Assembly (NCBI GenBank): GCA_016184125.1
Contig: JACPDG010000053.1
Span: forward strand, 1-59,567
Direction of reading: 5' to 3'
From: Candidatus Rokuibacteriota bacterium
Lineage (GTDB): Bacteria > Methylomirabilota > Methylomirabilia > Rokubacteriales > CSP1-6
DNA length: 59,567 nt
Shown: piece after piece, positions 1-7,790 of the stretch
Position numbering within the stretch: the stretch's first letter is position 1
How the letters are laid out: each line of letters starts with the position of its first letter
The notes under the pieces: model-generated
What the model was told of the DNA's origin: nothing
Database searches by the model: none
Seen by the model: only the letters and a program-made list of their open reading frames with translations
Made by a program: the position numbers and the translations under genes

Positions 1-23
1 AGTCCGGGCCAGGTGCTGGCTGC

Positions 24-192
24 GCACAGGGGGACCCTGGCGCTCTCCCTGAGGGGGCCGCATCGCGACGCTCGGAATGGTACAGGGGGACCCGGGCCGT
101 TGCTCGATGGCACGCTCGGCGCGGGGCGCCGAAACGGCCCCGCACCCCCCGCGCTCGCCAACGGCCCGGGGGACCCGGGCCGCTGCTCGATG
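24..192 (+). repeat. Partial and full copies of the dispersed two-hairpin repeat
   Basis: This stretch before the first gene holds broken pieces of the GC-hairpin family seen later. At 117-192 there is a recognisable copy: a GCGGGGC/GCCCCGC stem, a C6 run, GCGCTCG, then a CCCGGG-GGA-CCCGGG hairpin ending in CTGCTCGATG. Shorter pieces lie at 24-50 and 83-109. No protein-like reading frame is credible here. Confidence 0.7.
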
Positions 193-214
193 TCGCGCTG
201 ATCGCGCTGAACGC

Positions 215-250
215 AGGAGGGCCGACATGGCGCCACGGGCCACCGCATGA
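215..250 (+). promoter_or_regulatory. Strong SD and 7-codon leader ORF overlapping the ligase start
   Basis: AGGAGG at 215-220 is well placed for an ATG at 227. That ATG opens a 7-residue ORF (MAPRATA) whose TGA (248-250) overlaps the ligase ATG at 247 in an ATGA arrangement. The ligase start itself is 26 nt from this SD, so it may be reached by translational coupling. There is no other ATG/GTG/TTG in the ligase frame after the in-frame stop at 208. Confidence 0.4.
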
Positions 251-1890
251 GCCTGGCGCGCACGCTCGACGTGGCCGCCGAGCGGTTGCCGGGCGCCGAG
301 GCGATCGTCGACGGCGATCGCCGGTGGACGTACGGGGAGTGGAGGGCGCGCGTCCATCGCGTCGCCGCGGCGCTGTCCGGTCTCGGCGTGGCGCGTGGCG
401 AGCACGTCGTCTTCGTCCTGAAGAACCGCGAGGAGCACGCGGCGGCGTACTGGGCCTGCCAGATGCTGGGTGCGGTCGCGACGCCGCTCAACTGGCGGTT
501 CTCGCCCGGCGAGCTCGAGTACTGCGTCGCCGACGCCGAGGCCGTCGCCGTCATCTTCGAACCGGCCAGCCGCGCCGCGGCGCTCGGCGCACGCCCGAAG
601 CTTCCTGGTGTGCGGGCCTGGATCGACGTCGACGCCTCGCCCGCGCCCGGCGCGATCCCGTTCGACTCGCTGGTGTCCGGCGACCACGATCCGGGCGTTC
701 CGGCCATCGCGGTCGGCGACGACGGCGTCAGCATCATGCTGTACACCTCCGGCACGACGGGCCGGCCGAAGGGCGTGCCGCGCAGCCACCGCGCCGAGCT
801 CTCGGCCGCGCTCGCGCACGTCGTCCAGAGCCGGACCACCTTCGGCGATCGCACGCTCGGCGTCATGCCGCTCTACCACACCATGGGCGTGCGCTCGATG
901 ATCTCGATGGCACTGCTCGGTGGCTGCCTCGTCTGCCTGCCCGACTGGAGCCCCGCGGCCGCGGCACACCTCATCGCGCGCGAGCGCGTCACGTCGCTGT
1001 ACCTGGTCCCGACGCTCTACCACGACCTCGTCTCGCTGCCCGCGCTCGATCGTCACGATCTGTCGAGCGCGAAGAGGCTCGGCTACGCGGGCGCGCCGAT
1101 GTCCTCGACGCTCACCCGCCGGGTCGCGGAGGTCTTCCGCCCGGACGTGTTCCTGAACCATCTCGGCTCGACCGAGGTCTACACGTTCACCGTGTGTGAC
1201 CGGGTGCTGGAGAAGCCGACGTGCGCCGGCCGGCCGGGGCTCTTCGGGCGCCTGCGCGTCGTGCGGCCCGACGTCGGGCGCGCGGGCCGCGTCGACGACC
1301 TCGTCCCGCGCGGCGAGACGGGCGAGCTGATCGTGAGCCTCGATTCACCGGAGGCGTTCCGCGGGTACTGGCGGCGCCCGGACGCCGACGCGCAGGCGCT
1401 GCGCGTCGGATGGTACTTCACCGGCGACCTCGTGTACGAGGACGCGGACGGCGACATCTACGCGGTGGGGCGGGTGGACGACATGATCATCAGCGGAGGC
1501 GAGAACATCCACCCCGTCGAGGTGGAGGAGGTGCTGCTGCGCCACCCCGCGGTCGCGGAGGCCTGCGTCGTGGGGCTGCCCGACGCCCGGCTCGGACAGG
1601 TCGTCGCCGCGTTCGTCGTGCCGCGACGCGATGCCGGCGGCCGCTTCGCGGGGCTCACCGCCGGCGATCTCGACGCGTTCTGCCGCCAGGCGCCCGACTT
1701 CGCGAGCTTCAAGCGGCCGCGACGCTGGCACATCGTGGAGTCGGTGCCGAAGAGCCCGACCGGCAAGCTGCTGCGCCGCACGCTGCAGGAGCAGCACGGC
1801 GGGACCGAGGTCATGGGGGGCCCCGACATGGCCCCCCATACCCCCCAGCGCTCGGAGCCGTCCCGGGAAACCCGGGACGGCCCTCGATGA
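247..1890 (+). CDS. AMP-forming acyl/aryl-CoA ligase (ANL superfamily)
   Basis: This protein should activate a carboxylic acid as acyl-AMP and transfer it to CoA in the cytoplasm. The 547-residue product shows the A3 motif YTSGTTGRPKG at about residues 166-176, the hinge GRVDDMIISGGENIHPVE at about 408-425 and the catalytic C-terminal lysine in PKSPTGK (K507). The context (PaaK, enoyl-CoA hydratase, UbiD/UbiX) suggests an aromatic or alicyclic acid, but the substrate cannot be read from sequence. Residues 523-547 are encoded entirely by a copy of the dispersed hairpin repeat (from 1813), so the native C-terminus probably ended near residue 522 and was extended by the repeat. A benzoate, hydroxybenzoate or cyclohexanecarboxylate ligase are all possible. 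Confidence 0.93.
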   Translation: MSLARTLDVAAERLPGAEAIVDGDRRWTYGEWRARVHRVAAALSGLGVARGEHVVFVLKNREEHAAAYWACQMLGAVATPLNWRFSPGELEYCVADAEAVAVIFEPASRAAALGARPKLPGVRAWIDVDASPAPGAIPFDSLVSGDHDPGVPAIAVGDDGVSIMLYTSGTTGRPKGVPRSHRAELSAALAHVVQSRTTFGDRTLGVMPLYHTMGVRSMISMALLGGCLVCLPDWSPAAAAHLIARERVTSLYLVPTLYHDLVSLPALDRHDLSSAKRLGYAGAPMSSTLTRRVAEVFRPDVFLNHLGSTEVYTFTVCDRVLEKPTCAGRPGLFGRLRVVRPDVGRAGRVDDLVPRGETGELIVSLDSPEAFRGYWRRPDADAQALRVGWYFTGDLVYEDADGDIYAVGRVDDMIISGGENIHPVEVEEVLLRHPAVAEACVVGLPDARLGQVVAAFVVPRRDAGGRFAGLTAGDLDAFCRQAPDFASFKRPRRWHIVESVPKSPTGKLLRRTLQEQHGGTEVMGGPDMAPHTPQRSEPSRETRDGPR

Positions 1891-1907
1891 CGCGATTCGT
1901 TCACGGG
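1813..1907 (+). repeat. Dispersed hairpin repeat, copy B, inside the ligase 3' end
   Basis: Hairpin 1 has perfect 10-bp arms, ATGGGGGGCC (1813-1822) and GGCCCCCCAT (1830-1839). Hairpin 2 has 11-bp arms, GCCGTCCCGGG (1857-1867) and CCCGGGACGGC (1871-1881), with an AAA loop. It ends CTCGATGA, followed by a tail GATTCGTTCACGGG shared with the copies ending at 7703 and 54432. The ligase reading frame runs through it and stops at 1890. Confidence 0.9.
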
Positions 1908-2003
1908 CCTCTGACGCGTGATCGTGCTCGATGCCACGCCGAACGACGCGCGGAATTCCCGGAGGCCCAGCCCAGCGTCGCTCGCCGCCGACGGATGACC
2001 GCG

Positions 2004-2012
2004 TGCTATGGT
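2004..2012 (+). promoter_or_regulatory. Possible extended -10 promoter for the PaaK-like gene
   Basis: TGCTATGGT matches an extended -10 (TGn followed by TATGGT, 2007-2012) about 24 nt before the chosen ATG at 2036. No good -35 is visible, as expected for extended -10 promoters. The assignment rests on sequence alone. Confidence 0.3.
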
Positions 2013-2035
2013 ATGGGGCCCGTGAAAGACCGCTG

Positions 2036-3361
2036 ATGGACTCCCGCTACCGCGACCCCGAGATCGAGACCGCCGCCCGCCACACGCTCGTCCGCCTGCA
2101 GGAGACCCGCCTGCGCGAGCAGGTGCGCCACGCGTATCGCGCGACCGCCTTCTACCGGCGCAAGCTCGACGCGGCGCGGGTCAAGCCGGCCGACCTCCGC
2201 ACGCTCGCCGACCTCGCGCGGCTGCCGTTCACGACGAAGGACGAGCTCAAGGCGAGCCAGGCCGACCATCCGCTGTGGGGCGACTTCCTCGCGGTGCCCT
2301 TCGAGGACTGCATGCGCATCCACATGACGTCCGCCACGACGGGACGTTCGCTCGCGGTCCTCGACACCCCGGACGACTGGAACGCGTTCGCCCGGTGCTA
2401 CGCGCGCTCGCTGTACGCGTTCGGCGTGCGCAAGCGCGACATGGTGATGCCGGCGTTCTCGTACGGCCCGTGGATCGGTTACTGGGGTGGCTTCCACGCG
2501 GCGCAGGAGCTGGGCGCGCTCGTGTTCCCCGCCGGAGGGTTTTCCACCGATCAGCGGATCGACGCGCTCCTCAACTACCCGATCACGGTGCTCGGCTGCA
2601 CCCCGTCGTACGCGCTCTTCATCGCGGAGCAGGCGGCGAAGAAAGGCATCGACCTCGCGACGCAGGCGCGCATCCGCGTGACGTGGCACACCGGCGAGCC
2701 GGGTGCATCGATCCCCGCGACGAAGGCGAAGATCGAAGCGGCGTTCGGGGCCAAGGCGTACGACCTCCCGGGCCTCACGGAGATCGCGGCCTGGGGCTTC
2801 GAGTGCGATGCGCGCGCGGGGCTCACGCACGTCCACGAGGACGCCTGCTACCCGGAGGTCCTCGACGAGCAGGACCGGCCCGTGAAGCCGGACGAGACCG
2901 GGGAGCTCGTCCTGACGAGTCTCTACCGGAAGGCGATGCCGCTGGTCCGCTACCGGACGCGCGACATCGTGCGGCTGTCCGATCGGCGCTGTCCCTGCGG
3001 CCGCACGCTCGTCGCCTTCGAGGGCGGCGTGCTCGCGCGGCTCGACGACATGAAGAAGGTCCGCGGCATCGTCGTGTACCCGCGGCGGATCGAGGAGCTG
3101 GTCCGCCCGCACGACGGTGTCGACGAGTTCCAGCTCGTCTTCCGCCGCGTCGACGGCCTCGACGACATCCTGGTCAGCGTCGATCCCTCGCCGAGGCTGA
3201 GCGAGCGGGAGCGCGCCGGCCTGGTCGCCACGCTCGCCGATGCGCTGCGGGTGGGCCTCGGTATCCGCGTGAGCGTCGAGGCGGTCGAGCCGGGCTCGCT
3301 GCCGCGGTGGGAGCACAAGGCCCGCCGAGTGAAGGACGAACGCACCGACGTCCCGTTCTAG
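2036..3361 (+). CDS. paaK: Phenylacetate-CoA ligase-like AMP-forming ligase
   Basis: A 441-residue PaaK-family ligase, which adenylates an aryl acid and forms its CoA thioester. The N-terminus (RYRDPEIET...LVRLQETRLREQVRHAY) and the AMP-binding motif TSATTGRS at about residues 98-105 are typical of the family, as is the late CPCGRTL segment. The frame is open upstream to 1931, but the ATG at 2036 gives the usual family length and follows a possible promoter. TAG (3359-3361) overlaps the SD GGAGG of the next gene, so the two are cotranscribed. True phenylacetate specificity is not proven; a benzoate or other aryl acid is possible. Confidence 0.88.
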   Translation: MDSRYRDPEIETAARHTLVRLQETRLREQVRHAYRATAFYRRKLDAARVKPADLRTLADLARLPFTTKDELKASQADHPLWGDFLAVPFEDCMRIHMTSATTGRSLAVLDTPDDWNAFARCYARSLYAFGVRKRDMVMPAFSYGPWIGYWGGFHAAQELGALVFPAGGFSTDQRIDALLNYPITVLGCTPSYALFIAEQAAKKGIDLATQARIRVTWHTGEPGASIPATKAKIEAAFGAKAYDLPGLTEIAAWGFECDARAGLTHVHEDACYPEVLDEQDRPVKPDETGELVLTSLYRKAMPLVRYRTRDIVRLSDRRCPCGRTLVAFEGGVLARLDDMKKVRGIVVYPRRIEELVRPHDGVDEFQLVFRRVDGLDDILVSVDPSPRLSERERAGLVATLADALRVGLGIRVSVEAVEPGSLPRWEHKARRVKDERTDVPF

Positions 3362-3377
3362 GAGGTCTTTCGACCGC

Positions 3378-4148
3378 ATGACGAGCGAGTTCCTGAGAGT
3401 CGAGCGGCAGGGCACCACCGCCACGGTCTGGATCGACCGGCAGCCGAAGATGAACACCATGACCGTCGCGATGCGGAACGAGCTCCCGGCGATGTTCCGG
3501 GACCTCGACGCGGACGACGCGGTCCGCGTCGTCATCATCCGCGGGGCGGGCGGCAAGGCGTTCAGCGCCGGCGGCGACGTTGCCGAGTTCCTCACGCTGG
3601 TTCCCGCGGAGCTCGAGGACTGGGGCGACACGCTGTCGTGGGCGGAGCGGTGCAGGAAGCCGGTGATCGCGGCCATCGACGGCTTCGCGATGGGGGCGGG
3701 GCTCGAGCTGGCGCTGGCGTGCGACTTCCGCGTCGCCACGCGGCGCTCGGAGTTCGCGTTCCCGGAGATCCGCCTCGGCATGATCCCGGGGAGCGGCGGG
3801 ACGCAGCGGGCGCTCAGACTGATCGGGATGACGCGCGGCAAGCTGTTCATGATGACGGGCCAGCGGATCGGCGCCGAGCGGGCGGAGGCCTGGGGGCTCA
3901 TCACCCAGTGCGTGCCGGACGACGGGCTGGACGCCGCCGTCGCCGCGCTCGCGAAGGAGCTCGGGGAGAGGGCTCCACTGGCGCTCCGCACGCTGAAGAC
4001 GGTCCTCAACCGCGGCGCCGACGCGCCGCTCGAGACCGCGCTCGAGCTCGAGCGCAAGGCCTATGCGTGGCTCCGCTCGACGCACGACTACGAAGAGGGC
4101 GTGCGTTCGTTCCTGGAGAGACGACCACCGACGTTCACCGGCCGGTGA
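3378..4148 (+). CDS. Enoyl-CoA hydratase/isomerase (crotonase family)
   Basis: A 256-residue crotonase-fold enzyme, normally hydrating or isomerising acyl-CoA intermediates. Both glutamates of the classical hydratase site are kept: E110 in GAGLELALACDF and E130 in FPEIRLGMIPGSGGTQR. The oxyanion-hole segment AFSAGGD lies at residues 61-67. The SD TAGGAGG overlaps the stop of the upstream ligase, 12 nt from the ATG. The stop lies inside a perfect 22-bp palindrome (4131-4152). A role in breakdown of an aromatic- or alicyclic-derived acyl-CoA is inferred from the neighbours. Confidence 0.92.
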   Translation: MTSEFLRVERQGTTATVWIDRQPKMNTMTVAMRNELPAMFRDLDADDAVRVVIIRGAGGKAFSAGGDVAEFLTLVPAELEDWGDTLSWAERCRKPVIAAIDGFAMGAGLELALACDFRVATRRSEFAFPEIRLGMIPGSGGTQRALRLIGMTRGKLFMMTGQRIGAERAEAWGLITQCVPDDGLDAAVAALAKELGERAPLALRTLKTVLNRGADAPLETALELERKAYAWLRSTHDYEEGVRSFLERRPPTFTGR

Positions 4149-4215
4149 ACGTTCCGTTCGCCGGAGGGGTGAACGAGACGTTCACCCGAGCGGCGAACGT
4201 CCCGTTCGCCGGAGG
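4131..4215 (+). promoter_or_regulatory. Array of seven alternating GTTCRCC-type half-sites
   Basis: The span holds seven related half-sites in both orientations: GTTCACCGG (4133), CCGGTGAAC (about 4142), GTTCGCCGG (about 4155), GGGTGAACG (4167), CGTTCACCC (4179), CGGCGAACG (4191) and GTTCGCCGG (about 4203). The first two form a perfect 22-bp palindrome across the hydratase stop codon. The next pair is a 9-bp inverted repeat with an AGA loop. A 24-base block recurs with a 48-bp period (4144 and 4192). It could be a multi-operator or a set of mutually exclusive RNA hairpins in front of the SD at 4211. Confidence 0.7.
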
Positions 4216-4226
4216 AGGTCACCACC

Positions 4227-5234
4227 GTGGCAGCGTCCTCGTTCGGGCTCATTCTCGCGAACCGCGCCGTCGTCCTCGGCGCCATCAAGGCCCGTGACCT
4301 GATCGACTTCGCGGTGGACGCCGAGCAGTCGGGCGTCTTCGACGCGGCATGGGTCGGCGACAGCCTGGTCGCGAAGCCCCGGCTCGAAGCGGTCACGCTG
4401 CTCTCGGCGCTGGCCGCGGCGACGTCGCGCGTGAGGCTCGGCGTCGGCTGCCTCGCGACGTTCGTGCACCGGCATCCCGTCCTGTTCGCGCATCAATGGG
4501 CGAGCCTCGACGCGCTGTCCGGCGGGCGCGCGTGGCTCGCCGTCTGCCTCGGCGGGCCGGACAGCGCGAACGCCGCGCAGGCGCTCGAGCACGCGGTGAT
4601 GGGCGTGCGCTCGGAGGAGCGCGTCGGCCGGCTCGAGGAGGGCATCGGCATCCTGCGCAAGCTCTTCGCGGAGACGAAGGTCTCGCACGCCGGCCGGTTC
4701 TACCGCTTCGAGGGCGTGACGATCGAGCCGCGCCCCGTCCAGCAGCCCTGCCCCATCTGGATCGCGTCGAACCCGACGGGGCTCACGTGGAAGGGCGGCG
4801 CGTCGGCGAGCGAGGGCGTGGTGGAGCGGAGCTTCCGCCGCGTCGCGCGCTTCGCGGACGGCTGGATGACGAACAAGCTGTCGCCGGAGGAGTTCACGCG
4901 GCAGTTCGGCCGCATCCAGGCGCTGGCGCGCGAGGAAGGGCGCGACCCGGGACGGATCGGCGGCGCGCTCTACCACAACATCAACATTCGCGAGGACCGG
5001 CAGGCGGCGCTCGAGGAGTCGAAGACGTTCCTCGACACCTACTACTCGTCGAAGTTCAGTCCTGCGTTCGTCGAGGGCTGGACGGTCGCCGGGTCGGCGC
5101 AGCAGTGCATCGAGGAGCTCCGGCGCTACTTCGCCGCCGGCGTCGGCCACATGGCGCTCCGGCTGACCTCGTGGGACCAGCGCGGCCAGCTCGAACGCTT
5201 CCTGGGCGAGGTCGCGCCCGCCTTCACGCGCTAG
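4227..5234 (+). CDS. LLM-class (luciferase-like) flavin-dependent oxidoreductase
   Basis: A 335-residue bacterial-luciferase-like TIM-barrel protein of the FMN/F420-dependent monooxygenase superfamily. The opening strand SFGLILANRA and the segments RVRLGVGCLATFVHRHPVLFAHQWASLDALSGGRAWLAVCLGG and RPVQQPCPIWIASNP are characteristic. The GTG start at 4227 is supported by GGAGGAGG (4211-4218) at 8-nt spacing. It follows the half-site array and precedes ubiD, so it probably acts in the same aromatic or acyl-CoA pathway. Whether it uses FMN or F420, and on what substrate, cannot be decided here. Confidence 0.88.
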   Translation: MAASSFGLILANRAVVLGAIKARDLIDFAVDAEQSGVFDAAWVGDSLVAKPRLEAVTLLSALAAATSRVRLGVGCLATFVHRHPVLFAHQWASLDALSGGRAWLAVCLGGPDSANAAQALEHAVMGVRSEERVGRLEEGIGILRKLFAETKVSHAGRFYRFEGVTIEPRPVQQPCPIWIASNPTGLTWKGGASASEGVVERSFRRVARFADGWMTNKLSPEEFTRQFGRIQALAREEGRDPGRIGGALYHNINIREDRQAALEESKTFLDTYYSSKFSPAFVEGWTVAGSAQQCIEELRRYFAAGVGHMALRLTSWDQRGQLERFLGEVAPAFTR

Positions 5235-5255
5235 CGGCATGTCGGACAAGCGCGC

Positions 5256-5438
5256 ATCGAGGAGCGCCACGGGTTTCCCGGGTGCGTCCGCGCACCCCCC
5301 GGGGCGCTCCGAGCGTTGGGGGGTGTGGGGGGCCATGTCGGGGCCCCGGGCCGAGCGCCACATCGAGCCGCGGCCCGGGTTCCCCGGGCCGCGTGCGAGC
5401 GCTGGGGGGGTGTGGGGGGCCATGTCGGGGCCCCCCAC
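5256..5438 (-). repeat. Two tandem minus-strand copies of the hairpin repeat
   Basis: Read on the minus strand, two head-to-tail copies fill the gap between the flavin oxidoreductase and ubiD: about 5438-5361 and 5352-5256. The first has hairpin-2 arms CGCGGCCCGGG (5369-5379) and CCCGGGCCGCG (5383-5393). The second carries an extra GC-rich insertion within hairpin 2. The linker between them (CGATGTGGCGCTCGGC) resembles that between the two trpC-linked copies. Unlike most copies, these are antiparallel to the flanking genes. Confidence 0.85.
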
Positions 5439-5455
5439 TCGGTAGGAGGGACGCG

Positions 5456-6946
5456 ATGGGATTCATGGACCTCAGGGAATGGATCGCGCGCCTCGACAAG
5501 GAAGGCGAGCTGCGCCGCATCACCGCGGAGGTCGACTGGGACCGGGAGATCGGCGCGATCGCGCGGCGCGTCCTCGAGAAGAAGGGCCCGGCGCTCCTCT
5601 TCGAGGCGATCAAGGGGTATCGCACGGGCCGGTGCACGAAGCTCTTCACGGGGGGCCTCGGGAGCCGCGACCGTCTCGCGCTCGCCCTCGGCTTCCCGCG
5701 CGACGTGGTGAACCGCGACCTCGTGGGCTACGTCATGCAGAAGAACCGCGAGCGGATCCCGGCGGTCACGGTCCGGACGGGACCGGTCAAGGACGTCATC
5801 GTGCGGCCGCCCGACATCGATCAGCACGAGTTCCCCGTTCCCCGCTGGCACTATCGCGAAGGCGGGCGCTACATCCACACGTTCTCCGCGATCGTCACGC
5901 GCGATCCCGACACGCGGGTGATGAACGCCGGGATCTATCGCGGCATGATCGGGCAGCGCGACACGACGCCGATGCTGCTGATCAAGGGCGGGCAGCACTG
6001 GGGCCAGCACTTCGTGAAGTACGCCGCGCGCGGGGAGCCGATGCCCGTGGCGTGCGTGATCGGCTGGGACCCGGTCATGCCGTTGCTCGCCGGCTCGCCG
6101 ATCCCCGCCGGCGTCTGCGAGTGGGACGTGATGGGGGCCTATCGCGGCGAGCCGGCGGAGCTGGTGCGCTGCGAGACCGTCGACCTCGAGGTGCCGGCCA
6201 CGGCCGAGATCGTGCTCGAGGGCCTGATCGCGGACGATCCGGCGACGTACGAGACGGAAGGCCCGTTCGGTGAGTTCACGGGCTACGTATCCGACCTGCC
6301 GACGCCGCGACCGACGATGACGCTGACGTGCATCACGCACCGGCGCGATCCGATCTTCCGCGGTTGCCTCGAGGGTACGCTCCCGGGCAGCGCCAGCGAG
6401 AACAGCGTCATGTCGTCGGTGCAGCGCGCCGCGATCGCCTGGAACATCCTGGTGGCGGCGGGCATCCCCGGCATCCGCGACGTGGTCGTGCATCCGATCA
6501 CCAACGGCACGAACGTCTGCGTGCAGATCACGAAGCACTACCAGGGCCAGCCGAAGCAGATCGCCGCGGCGCTCTGGGGCGCGTCGGCCGCGCAGTTCCG
6601 CTACAAGCACGTCTTCGTGGTCGAGGACGACATCGACGTGTCGTCGTACGAGCAGCTCGACTGGGCGCTCGCGTACCGGATGAACGCCGGCGAGGACGGC
6701 ATCGTGGTGTTCCCGGGGATCTTCGGCTCGCCGATCGATCCATCGACGCCGCTCGAGGATCGCGACATCCGGCAGCTCGGCACCGGGCTCTGGAACCGCG
6801 TGCTCTTCGACGCCACCCGCAACTGGAAGTTCCCGCGGCGCCCCGAGTGGGACGGCGAGCGCTTCCCGCCGACGGTGCGGCCCGCGCCGGAGGACGAGGC
6901 GCGCGTCAGCGAGCGATGGTCGGAGCTGGGACTCGGTGATGTCTGA
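5456..6946 (+). CDS. ubiD: UbiD-family (prenylated-FMN) decarboxylase
   Basis: A 496-residue UbiD-family enzyme, expected to (de)carboxylate an aromatic or unsaturated acid using prenylated FMN. The family signatures include VMNAGIYRGMIGQRDTTPM, KGGQHWGQHF and ETEGPFGEFTGYVSD, which carries the expected catalytic glutamate. The reading frame is open for about 1.1 kb upstream through the GC repeats, but ATG 5456 has AGGAGG (5444-5449) at 6-nt spacing and gives the normal length. ubiX lies downstream, which would supply the cofactor. It could belong to ubiquinone-type, benzoate or phenolic acid metabolism; the CoA ligase neighbours favour catabolism. Confidence 0.93.
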   Translation: MGFMDLREWIARLDKEGELRRITAEVDWDREIGAIARRVLEKKGPALLFEAIKGYRTGRCTKLFTGGLGSRDRLALALGFPRDVVNRDLVGYVMQKNRERIPAVTVRTGPVKDVIVRPPDIDQHEFPVPRWHYREGGRYIHTFSAIVTRDPDTRVMNAGIYRGMIGQRDTTPMLLIKGGQHWGQHFVKYAARGEPMPVACVIGWDPVMPLLAGSPIPAGVCEWDVMGAYRGEPAELVRCETVDLEVPATAEIVLEGLIADDPATYETEGPFGEFTGYVSDLPTPRPTMTLTCITHRRDPIFRGCLEGTLPGSASENSVMSSVQRAAIAWNILVAAGIPGIRDVVVHPITNGTNVCVQITKHYQGQPKQIAAALWGASAAQFRYKHVFVVEDDIDVSSYEQLDWALAYRMNAGEDGIVVFPGIFGSPIDPSTPLEDRDIRQLGTGLWNRVLFDATRNWKFPRRPEWDGERFPPTVRPAPEDEARVSERWSELGLGDV

Positions 6947-6948
6947 CG

Positions 6949-7030
6949 TGATGGGGGGCCCCGACATGGCCCCCCATGCCCCCCCACGCTCGCGAGCAGC
7001 CCGGGGGACCCGGGCCGCTGCTCGACCACC
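6949..7030 (+). repeat. Dispersed hairpin repeat, copy D, just after ubiD
   Basis: Starting 4 nt after the ubiD stop, ATGGGGGGCC (6951-6960) pairs with GGCCCCCCAT (6968-6977). Hairpin 2 (6994-7024) pairs GAGCAG-CCCGGG with CCCGGG-CCG-CTGCTC, with a 3-nt bulge. The ubiX SD follows directly. Confidence 0.9.
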
Positions 7031-7042
7031 CGGGAGGCCCCC

Positions 7043-7609
7043 ATGCGGCGGCTGATCGTCGGGCTGAGCGGCGCGTCGGGCGTCATCTACGGGATCCGGC
7101 TGCTCGAGGTGCTGCGGGATCACGCGGACATCGAGACGCACCTCGTGATGACGAAGCCCGCGGAGCGCACCGTCGTCGAGGAGACGAGCCAGCGCGTGGC
7201 CGACGTCCGGGCGATGGCGTCCGTCGTCCACCAGATCGGCGACATCGGGGCCTCGATCGCGTCCGGCTCGTTCCGCACGATGGGGATGGTCGTGATCCCG
7301 TGCTCGATCCACACGGTCTCGTCGATCGCGTACTGCCTCAGCGACAACCTCCTCACCCGCGCGGCCGACGTGCAGCTGAAGGAGGGCCGCACGCTCGTTC
7401 TCGTCGTGCGCGAGACGCCGCTCCACACCGGGCACCTCAGGAGCCTGCTCGCGGCGGCCGAGTCCGGCGCGGTGATCCTGCCGCCGGTGCCGGCGTTCTA
7501 CAACCACCCGAGGACCATCGAGCAGCTGATCGACCACACGATCGGTCGCGTGCTCGATCGCTTCGGCGTCGCGCATGCGCTCTCGCCGCGGTGGGGCGAG
7601 ACGACCTAG
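7043..7609 (+). CDS. ubiX: UbiX flavin prenyltransferase
   Basis: A 188-residue UbiX/Pad1 protein that prenylates FMN with dimethylallyl phosphate to make the UbiD cofactor. Family features: GLSGASGVIYGIRLLEVL at the N-terminus (flavin binding), SGSFRTMGMVVIPCS, DNLLTRAADVQLKE and RETPLHTGHL. GGGAGG at 7032-7037 precedes the ATG by 5 nt. It is separated from ubiD only by a repeat copy, giving a ubiD-ubiX pair. Confidence 0.96.
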   Translation: MRRLIVGLSGASGVIYGIRLLEVLRDHADIETHLVMTKPAERTVVEETSQRVADVRAMASVVHQIGDIGASIASGSFRTMGMVVIPCSIHTVSSIAYCLSDNLLTRAADVQLKEGRTLVLVVRETPLHTGHLRSLLAAAESGAVILPPVPAFYNHPRTIEQLIDHTIGRVLDRFGVAHALSPRWGETT

Positions 7610-7610
7610 A

Positions 7611-7703
7611 TCATGGGGGGACTATCGAAGCCCCCCAAACCCCCCACGCTCGGAGCGCCCCGGCAGAGCCGTGGCGCTCCTCGACCACCGGATTCGTGCA
7701 CGG
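7611..7703 (+). repeat. Dispersed hairpin repeat, copy E, just after ubiX
   Basis: It begins 1 nt after the TAG of ubiX with TCATGGGGGG. Hairpin 1 is a G6/C6 stem with a diverged loop, and hairpin 2 pairs GGAGCGCC with GGCGCTCC (7651-7679). It ends CTCGACC and the shared tail GATTCGTGCACGGG (7690-7703). Confidence 0.85.
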
Positions 7704-7790
7704 GCTGAACCCGCCCTCCGCGTAAGTTCGCCAATCGACAACCGCACGCTGGCAGCCCGCTTGCTCGACTCACCGGCAGGGGGTAATGCC

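Noticed and set aside
13..201. 62-residue open frame at the start of the window
   Set aside because: It lies wholly in fragments of the GC repeat, has no SD and no protein-like pattern.
2006..4057. Very long minus-strand open frame opposite the ligase and hydratase genes
   Set aside because: It is a mirror of GC-rich codons on the plus strand; composition is Arg/Ser/Ala junk and the plus-strand genes carry clear family motifs. The same applies to long minus-strand frames at 5231-7576, 7899-9995 and 16651-19281.
5256..5442. CRISPR-like spaced repeats
   Set aside because: The units are few, differ in length and sequence, are hairpin-based, and no cas genes are present.
4349..5455. Long upstream extension of the ubiD frame
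   Set aside because: It runs out of frame through the flavin oxidoreductase and the repeats; ubiD has a good SD and start at 5456.
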